From: Heterobasidion occidentale | Lineage: Eukaryota; Basidiomycota; Agaricomycetes; Russulales; Bondarzewiaceae | Assembly: GCA_039111635.1 (NCBI GenBank) | Contig: JBCAQO010000013.1 | Span: 124,001 to 188,000 of the forward strand | Length of the DNA: 64,000 nt | Direction: 5' to 3' | Shown here: one piece after another, positions 11,371-24,703 of the stretch | Position numbering within the stretch: position 1 is the first letter of the stretch | How the letters are laid out: each line of letters starts with the position of its first letter | The notes under the pieces: model-generated | The model's database searches: none | Seen by the model: only the letters and a program-made list of their open reading frames with translations | What the model was told of the DNA's origin: nothing | Made by a program: the position numbers and the translations under genes

Positions 11371-14300
11371 CGGGTGGAAAAAATGGTTGACAGCTTCGTT
11401 CGACCGCTACCGTTATTTATCAATCCGGGAGCGGGCTCGGCAGAGTAGGTCAAGGCCCAAACTCCATCATGGTCCACGTAAAATCCCGGCACATCAGAAT
11501 GAATACGGTACCACATCGCTGAGTGAATGACTCCGTCAGCAGCGACACGGGCATCTGAATAGAGAGATGTACAGCTTGAGAGGTCAACAGGCTATATCGG
11601 GAAGCCTTTTTTTAATTGATGCTTGTGAGCGTAGGTCCGGAAGGGCGTAGGTTGAGTGCCGCCGATGGGGCCTCAACCGTTGGAACCTAGGAGAGCTCCC
11701 GGGTTTCTGACATTCCGCTGTTCTCCGGTCGGCGCAGAATCATCTCGACGCAAACCTATACAGAGCAAATAGTGTTAATCAAGGATGACAGTTACCTGTT
11801 GTTTGCGACAAATATAGGCAATCGACCAAAAAAGAGAATTAGGAGGGCATACGGATAATTGCTGTCTCGGAGACTCAAAGAGTTCAAGGTAACTTATCAA
11901 GTTACTAGAAAACACAATAAGAAGCTTAACTCGACACGTGGCAATTCGTAATACTACTCTTCCTCGACGCTCTCAGCGCTCTCGAAGGCTGTGCATATCT
12001 TTCGCTGTGCTTATTGCTGATTTTATCCAAGGACTTGTTCACTGTCGAGCACTTTCTCGAATTGATATCCATGGCACCTCGCGGCGGGCTCAGACAGCAA
12101 ATTAATAATAATAGAACAAAAGTTGCGCTGAATACAACCCAGTCTAATCACAGGCATGATTTACCAGCTATCTCGATTCTCGACGGGGAACGCTCTGTTG
12201 ATCTATAGGAATGTTCTGCAGGCACAAAATTCCAGTGCATTTCAGGTCGTGTCCAGTGCACCTTGCGCGGCGCGGCTGTGGCGATGCACCAAGAGACTCT
12301 TCCTGCTATGGTCTGCACACCGTCAATTCTTCCTGCTTTACCATGTATCGTTGAATATCACCTGTTGCATCGGACCCGCTTGCTGCACCGCTCCTTGGAC
12401 AGTTTAGGTCTCCGAGGATGTACAGGTCTTATCATCTCGCTTTTCATTATAATTGTACCCCTAAAGGTATCAAAATCCTATCCCCCCGTGTTCATCATCA
12501 CGTTTCCAGTCGTATCATGCCGTTTTAACCACGCATACATTTCATTCCTTGAAGCGAGTCATATCAGACCACAATAGCAGCAACCTTCTATTTCCCCCAT
12601 TGAGCGCCCACACCTATCCAATTCCTTCTCCCGTAGATCGACTCATGAAATTGTGTGCCACGAGGCAGCCGGAGCTTACTCCCTAATCTGTCGATGGCCC
12701 AGGACAACAACAAAACAATCCTCGTCGGACGTCTATCTTGCGCGCGCCCTCAATCGCGGTGTCACCCGTTGCCCGCTCGCCGGAGTTCCGAAATCTTGGA
12801 CCGTGTACGGTTGTACAGCGATGCGAGGTGCAGCCGGTTTTTGATGTCATCCGTATATTTCACACTCCACTCATTTCTCCAGTGCTCTCAGGCTCATAAT
12901 TTCGTTACCTTCGGGGTGTCCCGACATCTGCGCCTGTCTGCGGGGAAAAGTCATGGTAAACAACTTACTCAGTGAAGGATATGGTCTCTATGCTACCGGC
13001 ACTGCCTAATCAGCGTGACTGATTCGCAACGCTGTTGCGCGTCACCAAATCTACACGTATCACAAAAGTCAGGTAGGTAACTCCTTCTGAACTGCTTCAA
13101 TCATTGTAACGTCACAGAAAGGTGATTGCGCCTTTCTTTACTATCTCGCAGGTGTATTGCTGTCTACAATATTACTGTCAATCGTCAATCATGGGATGCA
13201 TGCCAAGAGCTGGAAAGGCACTCATGGGACTGAGGTCATCATCTCCCCATCATCTGGGAACACCGCAGAAAGCAGGGCAATTCGCTGTTATGATCCGTCT
13301 ACTCTCATCATAACCGATGCACCAGCAGCGCCCGCCGCCCGCGGCTATATTATGTAGAACAAAGCTGGAGCGTTTGACTCATCCTGGGACGCTGACAATC
13401 TAGTCTAGCAGATGGTTCTCGGCGCCTGCGCCGACACGTCATCTGAGTGCTGCTATGATAGCGCCCTCGATGTGGTGAGTCTCTCACCTTCTTCTATTCT
13501 AGAATTTAGCTCGGTCGGAAATTTGGTTACTCACCGGCGCCTATGCTCACATATGGGAGGCTTCAGTAGCGCCCTTTTAGGTGCTGACAGGACTTCTGTA
13601 TTGCAGCTCACCCCCTCGGCGCCTTGGTGTGCATTCTAAGAGGCATCAACATGTTTATGCGACTTGATACATGATGCTTGTGGAACTCGTCGATAATACG
13701 GGGTTACCGGCTTGTGGTTACCTCCACAGCGACAAGCCAAAATAAATGCCGCAGCCTCTGCTATTGATTGCGATGTATTTCGGAGGCACCACATCATCAC
13801 CGATTGCCGATTGTAAATCGGTTTGTCGTCACCCGCGTTCTACGCCGCAATCGTATCAGCACGGGACAGCCGTCATGTTTGTATTTCGAAGTCGAAGTTG
13901 CTGAATAGGTTTATGAGACAGGGCGGATGCTACTGAGTTCCTCATCAATCCTGTCGTTGTACGCTGTCTCTGGTCAATTCCTTCCGGCCTTCTTAGTGCT
14001 ATTGCTTGCAGACCTGGCGAGAGTACTGGGAAGAATTCATGGTTGCGCCCACACACGTACCCTCCATTGCCTTGCTGACCGTCATCAGCGTCGAAGATCT
14101 CGACTCCACGGCCTTTGATACCCAAATAGGTTTCCCACCGCCTTCCATTGATGGAATACTTGAGGATTGATGTCCGCCCCATGAGCGAGATGCTGGACAT
14201 AACCAGCTTTGACTGAACTAGGATACATCTCTGTAAACGACTTTCCAGGATAGATCTAAGTTATTCGTCAAATGTAATTGGCTGCGTTTTATGTGATGCT

Positions 14301-15269
14301 CGCAAATAAGCAATTACACGATGCTATGGATTGGGATACAGCTACGACTATACCGGCCCCTATTTAATGTTGCATGAGCTCCATGAGGCAAACACTCCTC
14401 TCGATGGCCTCAGCATCAGATATCGATCTCGTATATGGGCTCATAAGGACGTGGATTTACCTGGAGAATTACTGGTTCTCGAAGTTATAAGTCCGAAATC
14501 TTGCAAGAAGATGATGTGGATCAGCTCAGATGATCACATCGGTAGGATACATATTAGCGTGGTTCAAGGCTACAAAGATCAAATACCCGCCGATTTCCAC
14601 TGCTGCGAGAGGTGTCGTTGGTACTTATATTTTCTTTGAGAATGATCGTTCTCCCCGAGGGAAAGATGCTGTATTGTACTGTTCGCATTGATCCGAGGGG
14701 AATGGAGGATTAAAACATACTTTTCTTCTCCCTGTATGACGTTTGAACTTGTTTGAATCCTCCTAGGTATTCCGGATCGACATGCGACCGGGCCAAGGAT
14801 TTTAAAGTGCAGGGTCGCATTGGATGATCAGGCCTACATGAAGCGTGTCGCACAGCCAGAGTTAAGGAGAGCTTGTTGAGATTTTGCGATAAGTGGTAGG
14901 GAGCCTGAGCGCTGCTCGGCGCCGCTCAAGCGCCGCAGAGATAAGCGCTTGTTCTGCCTCGAGGCAGCATCTCGCCTGCAATTAAAGATGGAAGATAGAT
15001 AATGAATAACTACTCATCTACTTTTTTCACCGATAGCATTCCTGTATACAAGTCACAAAGATGATGGCGGCTGCTTGTAAGGTACAGGGATTGATCTAAT
15101 CTTATCTAGAAGACTTCGACGCGAGACGCGTGTAGATCACGTGCATTGCGTCTGTTGATCAGGTCCAGACAAGGTTTACCGCTCAACAAGGTTCCACAAC
15201 TCCGTCCCTCTTGCTCTCAACTCTCATCTCCATTTTCCCCATATCATCTCATCTCTCGACAATCATATT
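11371..15269. other. Gene-poor 3.9 kb region
   Basis: No complete gene is supported. Short frames are scattered and lack family features or consistent splicing. Two weak coding-like stretches are noted: 13157-13357, which faintly resembles the N-terminus of Msc7-type aldehyde dehydrogenases, and 14331-14639, which is hydrophilic and unrecognised. Base composition is unremarkable and no tandem repeats were seen. Confidence 0.45.
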
Positions 15270-16131
15270 ATGCCTCGCAAAGCAGCAACTGCCGAAGACT
15301 CTACTGTCGCACCTCGTCGGTCGGCTCGCATCCGAGATATCCCCAAGCCTGCTGAGCCCGCTCCGGCTACAATAAAGAAGGCCGCTAAACCGCGGACGAA
15401 GAAGACAAAGGAAACCGACGCCAACGGTGACGCAGAGCAGACCACAGATGCAGAACCCGATGTGAAGGAGAAATCAAAGGCTTCTGCACACGGTAAGAAG
15501 AGAAAGGCAGCAGAGAAGGATGCTGACGCCGCCGCCGAGCCTGCCGCTAACGGTGCTGATGATGGCGAGGCTGCGCCACCCCCGGCCAAGAAGGTCAGCT
15601 TTACCGACTAATACATTTTTCATCGTGGTAATAAAACTACTTAGGCGAAGCCTGCATCCAAGGCTATTGAGAAACCTGCATCCAAGGCTGCTGAGAAACC
15701 TCCTCCTAAAGCTGCAGAAAAGCCTGCATCTCGTGCCACAAAACCTGCCTCCAAAACCGCCTCTAAACCACTTCCAAGGTTACGTCTAAGCCCACGTCCA
15801 AGGCTGCTTCGAAGCCCCCCTCGCGTGCTGCATCAGCTAAGCCACTGTCTAAGACCAAACCTGCGTCTCGTGCAGGATCAAGAAAACCGGCTTCGAAAGT
15901 ACGTGATTTCTCATTTTTCTGCATCTTCCTGCTTGACTTATGGATTATGGGTGCTCTCCTACATCAATAGGCCGAAGGTGATAAACAAGAGCCCACGGTC
16001 GCACCTCAGGAGACTATCGCTGAAGAAACAGAAGAAGAAGCCAAGGCAGCTGAAGCAGCCGTCGAGGTCTGTTCAGCCCATTTATTCGTGATTCGATAAG
16101 GTTCCCTCATCTGACTGATTCCTAGGCCTGA
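15270..16131 (+). CDS. Lys/Ala/Pro-rich basic nuclear-type protein
   Basis: Four exons: 15270-15593, 15645-15898, 15971-16066 and 16126-16131; the last carries only GCC-TGA. The N-terminus MPRKAATAEDS is followed by PRRSARIRD, then a basic Lys-rich part. The second exon encodes about a dozen KPASKA-like repeats resembling the tail of histone H1 or HMG-type proteins, and an acidic tail (EETEEEAKAAEA) follows. The exon 2 repeat loses frame at 15767-15771. The exon is 254 nt, and adding one base restores both the repeat pattern and phase 0, so one base is probably missing. Chromatin or nucleic-acid association is inferred from composition only; no enzymatic domain is visible. Confidence 0.65.
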
Positions 16132-16900
16132 TCTGAACACTTTTGGATAAATTCCTCTCCATCCACTGTACCGACACGACCTGATGTTTCAATCGCATAT
16201 TGCCTCAAGGCACAAGGCAGACTTTCTACTATCTATTGGGACGCAAGCAAGGTTGTCATGTACTCAGCTCTGGCTCTCTCTTTGACTTCATGTTCCACCC
16301 ACTATGCTGTGTTACGTGTATTGCCCGCCGAATTCCTCGCCCTCGCCTGTCATCTCGCCCGCGACGCCCATCTATATCTGTTCCTCTTGCCTGGCTTATT
16401 GTCTCTTATCCTTGGTTGTATATATCCGCCTTGATATTGTACACGACTTGTCAATCCTGCTATGCCTTCGGTTTCCTCACCGATGCCTTCACACTGATCA
16501 TGCCTCTAGCTCTCGATTCTTCTTCTACTGTTCGCGGCGATGCCTACCCTCATGCCTGTGGGCCATACTCTGATATCTTGTGGTCCACGCGCGCTCAATA
16601 ATATAGCATCATTGCGCACAGACCTTGGCCTTCCCATACAGCGCTGTCAGTCTTTTTTGGAAGCACGTGACCGGATCCGCGTTCGCGTTGTGGTACTTAA
16701 GGTAGGTCGTAGTCTCGCACGTCGTCTTTTCCATCCCCATCAACACTGTCCTGGCCCACTCACTCACGGACCAAAAGCAAAGAGGTCGTAGGTAGTATTC
16801 GAACACTTTGTGAGTACCGATGTTTTTTACTTTCCCTGCTACTTGACGCAACTCTATTTCAAGCTGCTTCTCAACTCTATTTGTTTCCTAGTTCGTCACC
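16132..16900. other. Intergenic spacer, nothing recognised
   Basis: Pyrimidine-rich on the plus strand. The open frames here have low-complexity Leu/Ser/Pro content and no support. Confidence 0.45.
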
Positions 16901-18281
16901 ATGACTTCCAGTACCTTCAATATTAAGGAATGTACAATGAAATGCAGCCCAACCATTGAACTCAACCACCGCAAACTAAATTATCTGCAACCCATCTTTT
17001 CGACTGTCTCACACCCTGCATATGGCGAGATCGCGAAGCTGTCAGGGTGGTTCATCATCCGAGACTGTATGCGGGGCGAGTTCTTTCAGGTCATGAACAG
17101 CAAGTCTGAGGACTTGCACCATCTCTCAGTCACCCTTTTTGACCGCTTTGGCAATGTCCGTCCGTGGATTGTACACGACGATTACCATAAAGGTCTCGGC
17201 ATCTGGGGCAAGGAGCTCAATGATGGAAGACTAGTTCACATTTCAGATATAAAGGTCAAAGACGAGGTTTGTCTTCAATCCCATCTCGCAATTATCTAGA
17301 TTGGTCGATTGATTTCCCTATGGCAGCTCAAAAATACAGGAGTCGACTTTCTTTGTTTGACTTATTTCCTGAGATCTGTGCATGTAGACGCACAAACCTT
17401 TGTCTTTTTCTCTCCTGGTAAAAGTCTCCCGGAGGGCCCTTTAAAGGAGCTATACGTCCGACAAATTGAATTGTTCAGACAGGTACGCATCAAGAGTTTG
17501 GAGTATACCTCGTACCTCGACTGACCTCGATTTCAGTTTGGTTTCCGCCGCGTTGAGCGTACAGTGTATCTTGGGTACTGCCCAAACAAGGAGCACCCAT
17601 CGCGTCAGGTAGCTGCGGCCAACGACATCGACGACTTGCATACTCGTCCAGAGGGTGCCGAAGCTCAGACCACTCGTTGCACATCCTGGGTACGCGACGA
17701 ATGGCGAGAAATCTCGACGAAGCCGGGATGAAGCATCCCTTGCATGGTTTAATGTACAAATCTAACCGTGCTAAGGCATTGAGCGCATACATCCATGCCG
17801 CTCACGCTATGGCTCCCACTCTGGTGCATGAACAGGACGATCTCGGCTACACACCCTTGCATATCGCAGCAGCCTTGGGTGATGTGAGAGCAGTGCAGGA
17901 CCTCATTGCGCTTGGAGTTGAAGAAGATCTACGAAGCCAGACTACGAAGACGGGAGGACGCCGCTCGAGGCTTGCGTGAAGCAGGCGTACGACTTGGAGG
18001 AGAAGCAAGAAACATGGTTCGGAAGGTCCGTTGAGCTAGACACCAACTTCCTCCGAGTTCAGTGGCTTTTGGAGCGAGTGATGGGATGTCCAGGACTTGA
18101 GGACGAGGCCCTGTACGTGCGCAATCGCAAATTCGGGTGCACGTGCAGCAGTGTGCATATGGTTGGCTCAGCCCTCGCATGAGGTTTCGATTAAAATGTA
18201 GACTCTGCATCCCTCCCGCCTTTTCGTAGCGCACTCTAATGATTCTCTTGTAGGCACCGCGGGTGACGCATACGACTTCAC

Positions 18282-18315
<34 letters not shown>

Positions 18316-18866
18316 TCATATATTAACGTCTAGTGACGGCGCGCCGTATGTCTAGACGAGTAGCTGACTTCACGAGTTATAGCCTCATACAATTTCCTTG
18401 CGGTTCAGACGATGCACAGCTCGACCTCATCCTTCCATATCTCCCTGTTCCTTTCCGACAGTGCGTGACGAAATCGTTCTACAGTGGCTACCGCACGCTC
18501 TTCAAGGCCATCTCCGCGACTCTCAGTAACACACAGCCCGGAATTTCCAGCATCCCAACTCGTCAGAACCTCCTTGACCAACTGAATCCATCCGCTCTTG
18601 TTCCGAGTGGCCTGGACATCTTGAGCGCTAATCACTATCTCGAAAAGCAGGGGAAGGTGGAGTATGCGCTCAATTGCGTCCTCAGCTGCGCGACCGATCA
18701 AAGCCCGTTGGGCGATTACACTTTTGATGGGATGTGGGATAACGAGGAAGATGAGGACCGCGACTACCTTGATCTTCCGAAGTGTGCGAACGACCTCGAT
18801 TTCAGGCAAGTCAGGGTCAAGTTAGGGTTGGCTTCGTTGCCTCGTGGAGAATCCTGCGATATTTAG
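16901..18866 (+). CDS. GNAT-like plus ankyrin-repeat Agaricomycete protein, frame breaks
   Basis: Exons 16901-17266, 17327-17482 and 17537 onward are in phase. The N-terminal 200 residues resemble a divergent N-acetyltransferase fold, ending in the typical RQIELFRQ-FGFRRVERTVYLGY segment. At least one ankyrin repeat (LGYTPLHIAAALGDVRAVQDL, then EDGRTPLEACVKQ) follows. After that come a Cys-rich stretch (FGCTCSQCAYGWLSPRMR) and a C-terminal region ending LPKCANDLDFRQVRVKLGL. The frame changes near 17725, 17940 and 18147, each consistent with one missing base. A later intron (donor at 18284) lies inside a GT microsatellite. Similar GNAT/ankyrin proteins occur in many Agaricomycetes with unknown function. 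The overall architecture is clear, but the exact product is not. Confidence 0.65.
18284..18314 (+). repeat. (GT)15 microsatellite
   Basis: Uninterrupted GT dinucleotide run of 31 nt inside the ankyrin-protein gene, apparently intronic, flanked by two copies of gacttcacgagt at 18274-18285 and 18366-18377. Confidence 0.9.
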
Positions 18867-20276
18867 GATGACAAGGACGGAGAAGATGACTGAGTACTGA
18901 TGCTTCGTGATGAATCGGACTGATCCTTTGCCTACCAGATTACGACTTGTGCTCATCAAATTACAATCACGCCGATTCGATGCTTCCTTGTCTTTTCTTG
19001 TGCCATCTTACCGCAATTCCTCCCCGTGTATATTTCTTCACGACTTTCCCATCGTTTAATTGACAGCTGTGTACTGAGACTCCCGTGCATGTAGTTTATT
19101 GCAGTTTATCTTAGAATCGCATCCAATCTCGGCCTAGAGCCAGCTGAGTCGCGCGGCAGACCACCGCGTGCGCCCGTGTGAGCGTTGCATCGGTTTCTGG
19201 GTTCACTCGATAGGTGACTTTTCTCAGCCCTAGATTTTCTCGCCGCTGCTTTTGGACAACTTTAGTGTAGGACCCGCTCTGTATCAAGTTGCGCACGGAC
19301 CTTGGCAACGATCACGTGCCCAATGCGTCCGAATTTTCAGTCGCAACCACTACCGCTATTGACTCATATCCGCCGCTTTTTGATGATTTGAAGCGCAGTC
19401 CATTAATATTCAGGATCGACAATCGAATCTGGATTATTCTGCATACGTGCCCCAATCTCATGCATCGACTAATCATAAGCTAGCTTTTTGCGGTCCTTGG
19501 CGATCATCTGCTCTCCAAAGTGTTCAAGTAGTCATTTTCTCAAAATGATCTTGATCCTCTCAGCCCTTGAGATCTTGAGATCTAGTACAGTATCCATCGG
19601 CGCACCTTGTGAAATTTTACTACAGGAACAAACTCCTCTGAGCCTGCATCTTGCCGATTCATTCATGGTATCAATTACTGCGCGAGCTCCCCGCGACCCT
19701 AGATCTTACTATCAAAGTTATTGTTACTCACTACTATGTGAGTTGATGGCTTGCTGCGGAATCGCTTCCCAAGATTCCCATTGTGCAGGAGTTGCGATAT
19801 TCTAACTGTAAGCTTTTGTGGATTGCTAGTGAGTCGTGACTTTGTTGACGTTTTGGGCGTCTGGCATATCGGCGAATGCCGCGGTATATCATGATAAGCC
19901 CTCCCTGACTCGACTCGGCCCCCAACGGGCCCCAACCCCTCCAGCTCACATGAATCCATGGAACATTTGTAGACAACAGCTGTCGGCTTCGGCTGGCGTA
20001 CGCCTGATGGCTGCTAGGAATTGCCTACAAGCTCTTAGTACGTGTGTCACACCCGGTCGTACCATGCGCCATAGTGAATACTTTAGCAGCCTGACGTCCA
20101 GCTGTGGGGTGAGCATCGTTTTTCCTTTCGACTGTAAATGATAGGCTACAACTCATACCTGGAAATTCCTTCCTTCAGCTGTTGCCCTACAACTCTGAGC
20201 CTTCAGTCCTACCCTCTATATAAATCATTGGACACTATTTTATGTGTGTGTCTCCTCATTCTTTTGAGCTTTCTAC
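18867..20276. other. Intergenic 1.4 kb, no gene seen
   Basis: No supported gene or repeat. The right end should carry the promoter of the gene starting at 20277. Confidence 0.45.
20217..20224 (+). promoter_or_regulatory. TATA-box-like element
   Basis: TATATAAA lies 53 nt upstream of the ATG at 20277. Spacing suits a core promoter; it is positional inference only. Confidence 0.4.
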
Positions 20277-21980
20277 ATGGTCCTTATGTGCGACAACGGT
20301 GCGGATAGAGACTTTCAAGAATTACTGCGAGCTGCGACAAGGGGAGATGTCGCCCTCGATCTGCCTGGAGGCCTCTGGTGTAACGCCGTTCCAGAGTTGT
20401 CCTTGACCGAGCTCCGGACCTCTCCAACTCATGCTCAGATGGAATTCGACGCCATTCTTGGAATGGACACTACCATCGAAACCCGTTCACCAGGCTCTAT
20501 TCACTGCATGGAAGAAGCTCAGAACGTTAGCATAGTGGATCTTCTGTCCCACTGTGCGTCAATACCTGCGATTCCGCTATCATTCTTCGGCAGATATTGA
20601 TTCAGACCGTCTAGCCTCAACACAAGATTATACGAAAGGGCTCGTGTACCATGTTAATTCTAAACTAGATTTTCATCCCATTTCGCTTGCATCCCATGGG
20701 CGCGGACATAGCGATGCGGACAATTTCTCGTACCAAAATGTGTACAACAGGTCTTTCGACTCGTCGAGTGCCAGCTTCCATCAAGACGCAGCTGCTGTCC
20801 CACCGAGTGAGGCTTTTCCTAATCGATCTCCATCGCTTCGTTTTAAGCTTATTTTAGTTGGATATCATCACTTCCTCCCATCCACACTGAATCCTGGAGG
20901 TACGTCACTCATCAATTTGGTGATACGCTGTCACCCAAATCAATCTTCCACTTCACAGGAGATCTTGCGAACGATATACCTGTCCATTATGGTGAGTGTC
21001 CTTTAAAACACATGCTGCCTCTAATCGTAGAACTGTTGTCCTAGATCCCCGTGCCCTTCCATCTGTCATGCCATTCATTTCAACCCAAAGTGGACTTGAA
21101 ATCTTGACTATCCCACACCAGCCTGGACAATTGCGTGTTAGCAGTGATTATGGCCACAATAGCGCTACAAGAGCTGCTCTTTGTGAAGGTGAGATCGGTT
21201 TCCACTCCCAAGGTCTAGCATGTCAATGTACTCACATAGTTCCAAGCCTCGCATGTTCCCGTCCACGAGCATGTAATTCATACTCAGACAGAGACGACGA
21301 TCGGCGGAACCTACTTGGAGCAGACATTTGGTGTAGATGGCGTCAAGTCACTGCCGTTCGAAAACCCTTCCGATCCTGCGATACAGACAGCACCATCTCC
21401 GACCGACCGCCCTGGCCACGTCTTTTTGCAGGATCTGTTCGTGCCCTACGACAGGACAAAACGGACCTCCCAAGAGCGTTCCAAGAGCCTTCTTCCGTCT
21501 CCAACCTTTTTCAAATGCGATGATGGGTCAATTGGCGTGCCTCTACGACGTGCCAAGAAGGGAGATGGTCTGGCCCCGGACTCGAATGTCGAATCTCCGC
21601 TAGGTGACCGTCAAACTTTACAGTTGAAGATTATTGTACAGTCGCTCTCAATCTCTGTATTCTACTTTTGTGAACTGATGATTTTCCTGGGCACGTTCGC
21701 AGTCCCGTGAATGGTCAACAGCCTATGATAATCAGATCTCCACAGCGAGCAAAGGGCATGTATTAATTGACTTGAAGAAGCTGATGAAGCTCATCGCAAA
21801 ACGCACTCATCAATTCCTCAAGGTAAGTCGGTTTTTGCAATCAATGATCATGTCCCTTCATACGATGGGTTCCGTCAGACCTTCGCTGGTCCATCCGACG
21901 ATGTTCTTCTCATCGGGTATACCTTCGTATCGAAAGGCGCTATAATGCCGATTCTCTATTTTCCGTCCGGATGGAGATGA
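20277..21980 (+). CDS. Hypothetical protein, seven exons
   Basis: I do not recognise this protein. A consistent gene structure is visible: exons 20277-20553, 20594-20899, 20959-20991, 21045-21188, 21240-21635, 21703-21822 and 21879-21980, nearly all with matching phases, including a 33-nt exon. The junction between exons 4 and 5 is one base out of phase (end phase 1, start phase 0), so a base may be missing or a site misassigned. The product is hydrophilic, with no signal peptide or membrane segment. The start is Cys/Leu-rich, the middle Ser/Asp-rich, and the C-terminal part contains HVLIDLKKLMKLIAKRTHQ. The last exon may continue in another frame (RPDGDDRKG) beyond a T-run at 21958-21961, so the 3' end is uncertain. 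Confidence 0.5.
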
Positions 21981-22571
21981 TCGCAAGGGCCTTTCCCTTT
22001 CTCATGGTACGCTTGATTACTCATACGGCACCCCTTCTGTTTCTTATCTGTTCTTGGGACGTCTACTTACTCCCGGCCGATGTATCTCTCGACACGGAAA
22101 AAACCCATATCTAAGTACATCATAATTTTTATACAGGCGGGGTCCACGTCTGCTCGAACGTGGTGGTCGCGTCCTTGCCAGCCGCGTGGCAGTGAGGACG
22201 CACAGGTCACGGGTATGTAGAAAACAAGGGTACGTTTTCGAGTATGTCAAGGCATATTACAGTCCGTTACAAGTGTCGATGTTCTTCTTCCTGTGCGGGG
22301 GTTAGACCTCTTATTCATTCGCTCTCCTGTTCCGCTTATGATACGTACCACCAGGGAGATATAGGTAACCGATATATACTTGATACCTAGACCACTGTCC
22401 GGCTGTGATGACTCGCACAGTCGAGATCCGTGTATGAATGCCACTTTTCGAGGCGCAATGTCTCCTGATTCACCTTCAATCGCATTACAGTGACTCATAT
22501 TCCAAACTTGCGAGCACAAACGCTGCTGCTCCCTTGAGGTCATTGATATCAATGGCCTGCGAGACATAGTA
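21981..22571. other. Convergent spacer
   Basis: Tail-to-tail region between the unknown plus-strand gene and the GH105 gene. No supported feature was seen. Confidence 0.4.
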
Positions 22572-23976
22572 CTAGGCCAGCCAAAACTCATCAGCGTGCT
22601 CATCCCGCACCGAAATAGCGAAACGCACATCGTAGTCATTCCTTGGCTGCAAGCTCCCAACGACGACAGTGTTGTTCCAATTCATCGTCTCGTTCCGCTG
22701 GGGCAATACCCAGTTCTCCGTCATGTACGCGTACGCCTTCTTCATCGCCGCGACCTTTCCCCCGTCCGCGTCCTCCACGAGCCCAGTGCGGATCGCACGC
22801 AGGACGGCGTACACGAACATTGCGCCGCCGCTCGACTCGAAGTAATTGCGCGCGAAGCCCGGCTTGGACATCACGAGCCACCAGACGCCCGCCGCCGGCG
22901 CGTCGCGCTGCGCCGCGGCAACGAGCCGTGTGACGAGCGTGTCGAGGATTGCTGCGAGCGTCTGGCGCGCGGGGTGCGAGAGCGGGAAAAGAGGGATGAC
23001 GTCGACGAGCGCCATCATGTACCACCCGAGCGCGCGATCCCAGATCTCGGGAGAGTGTCCGCGATCGGGCGACGCCCAGTTCTGCACGCGCGAGTAGTCG
23101 TAGCCGTGGTAGAGCAGGCCTGTGTACGTGCTGTTCGAGTCCGTCGACGCGAGCGTTTGCAGCGTGTTGTTGTGCATCAGGGTGAACTGGAGCAATATAT
23201 CATCTGAGGATCGTCAGGTTAATACTGGAGATAGGCGAGTCATAGCTGCACTGACTCCACGCGGTGTGATTATTTGGTTGAAATGCAGCAGTGTACGTGG
23301 CGTAGAATACCTCTCCCATGTAGATGCCGTCGAGCCAGCCTGCACTAAACTGAGCACAAATATGGGACGAAGGCAGTTTTCGCACATACCTTGATTCGGG
23401 TAGATAAGTTTGTGCCAGAATTGGCCTTGCGCAGTACGCGGATGCGTGGCTAGCTGTCCATGGAAGACGTCCGCTGCCTTTTTGTACTTTTCTTCTCCCG
23501 TCTGGCTGTACCTGGAGCCAAGTCAGGACAAAAAATAAAATCACAAGATACCGAGGCATGAGATAAAGCGCACAGATAAATAAAAGACGGGCCCACTCGT
23601 AGCGGGTCAAGCTGATATTGTGAGACACTACAAAGGACATCCAGCCGCATATAAGCATGAGTTCAAGAAAGCACAGTTGCCCAGCTCTATGCACTCACTT
23701 GTACCCGCCTCCAACGCTCCCATCCGATCCAACGACACGATCGACACCGGTCTTGATATACTGATAATAACTCGCGTTCCCCGTCTTCTCGTACAACAGC
23801 CTCAGCGCCCACTGAAACTCGCCGTGCTCGTAGCTGACAACTGGGCTACTTGTCGCCGAAAGCCCGTTCCCTTGTCCACGAGACATGATCGAGCTCGCGG
23901 CATAGGTCGAGTATGTGATGGCCCGAGCAAAAGGGACGAGCGCAGCCGCAGCTGCGATGAGAGACTGAAGAAACAT
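22572..23976 (-). CDS. GH105-type unsaturated rhamnogalacturonyl hydrolase, secreted
   Basis: Five exons, 23976-23699, 23627-23574, 23511-23390, 23339-23256 and 23203-22572, give an intact 389-residue protein. The start gives a signal peptide (MFLQSLIAAAAALVPFARA). The six-hairpin glycosidase fold shows family blocks: VSQYQLDPLRVGP, LATHPRTAQGQFWHKL, WLDGIYMGEVFYA (carrying the catalytic Asp of YteR-like enzymes), YTGLLYHGYDYS, GHSPEIWDRALGWYMMALVD and a Ser/Gly-rich FESSGGAMFVYA near the end. The enzyme removes unsaturated uronic acid from pectin lyase products outside the cell. All intron phases agree and there is no frame break, so this stretch of sequence appears accurate. It fits with the nearby GH12 genes as plant-wall-degrading functions. 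Confidence 0.93.
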
Positions 23977-24703
23977 AGTGCACAGCGACCTGGAAGGGCA
24001 AGGGTGTGGGATGACCACCTCGTATTATACAGCACCAACGATTCGCATTCAAGCTCCACGGACTATCCTCGAGGCAAGACTTCTGAAGATCGGCCCGCCA
24101 TGATATTCCGACAAGCTGTCATACGAGCCAGTTCATGTTGCGCGAATAAAGAGAGGAGATAGGACGAATCCGACGAAACGCCTCAATCACATATTTGCGG
24201 CACGTTATGAGAACAAATCTCGCCAAACGAATCAAGAGCTCGTCTAGGCAAGTTGTTCAAATGAAGCTCGTCGACATTGTGTGCTTTCTGACGACAAAGT
24301 CCGCTGGAGAAGAGGTCACAGGGAAATATGGCAAGGAAACAAGAGTCAAGTAGCGCGCTGGAACGCGTGATCGGTGGCCATGACCGCTCGTCGGGCCGCC
24401 CCGGCACCGGAACCGCGTTCGGAGTGCGCCGATATGTACTGAACGAGGTTTCTCAGGATTACTTAGCAGTACATACAGGATCTGAAGCCCGATAATACCA
24501 AAGAGAATAAAGAAAGGAAGGGTAAAGAACGGACGGCAGCCAGGCTACCCAATCGATGCGATCAGAAACGGCAATGCGCAAAGTCGAAAACCCAAAGCGG
24601 ACCCACAGCAATCAAAGAAAGCCGCCAGTGTGAGTGGCGGGGGAGAGCAAGCGGATGGACAGGAGTAACAAGAGTAACAGGAAGGGTGGCCATCTAGAGA
24701 CGT
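23977..24703. other. Intergenic spacer, nothing recognised
   Basis: Short frames only. It contains the GH105 promoter and the 3' end of the CPL1-like gene. Confidence 0.45.

Noticed and set aside
14331..14639. 102-codon plus-strand frame
   Set aside because: It looks coding-like but has no start context, partner exons or recognisable family.
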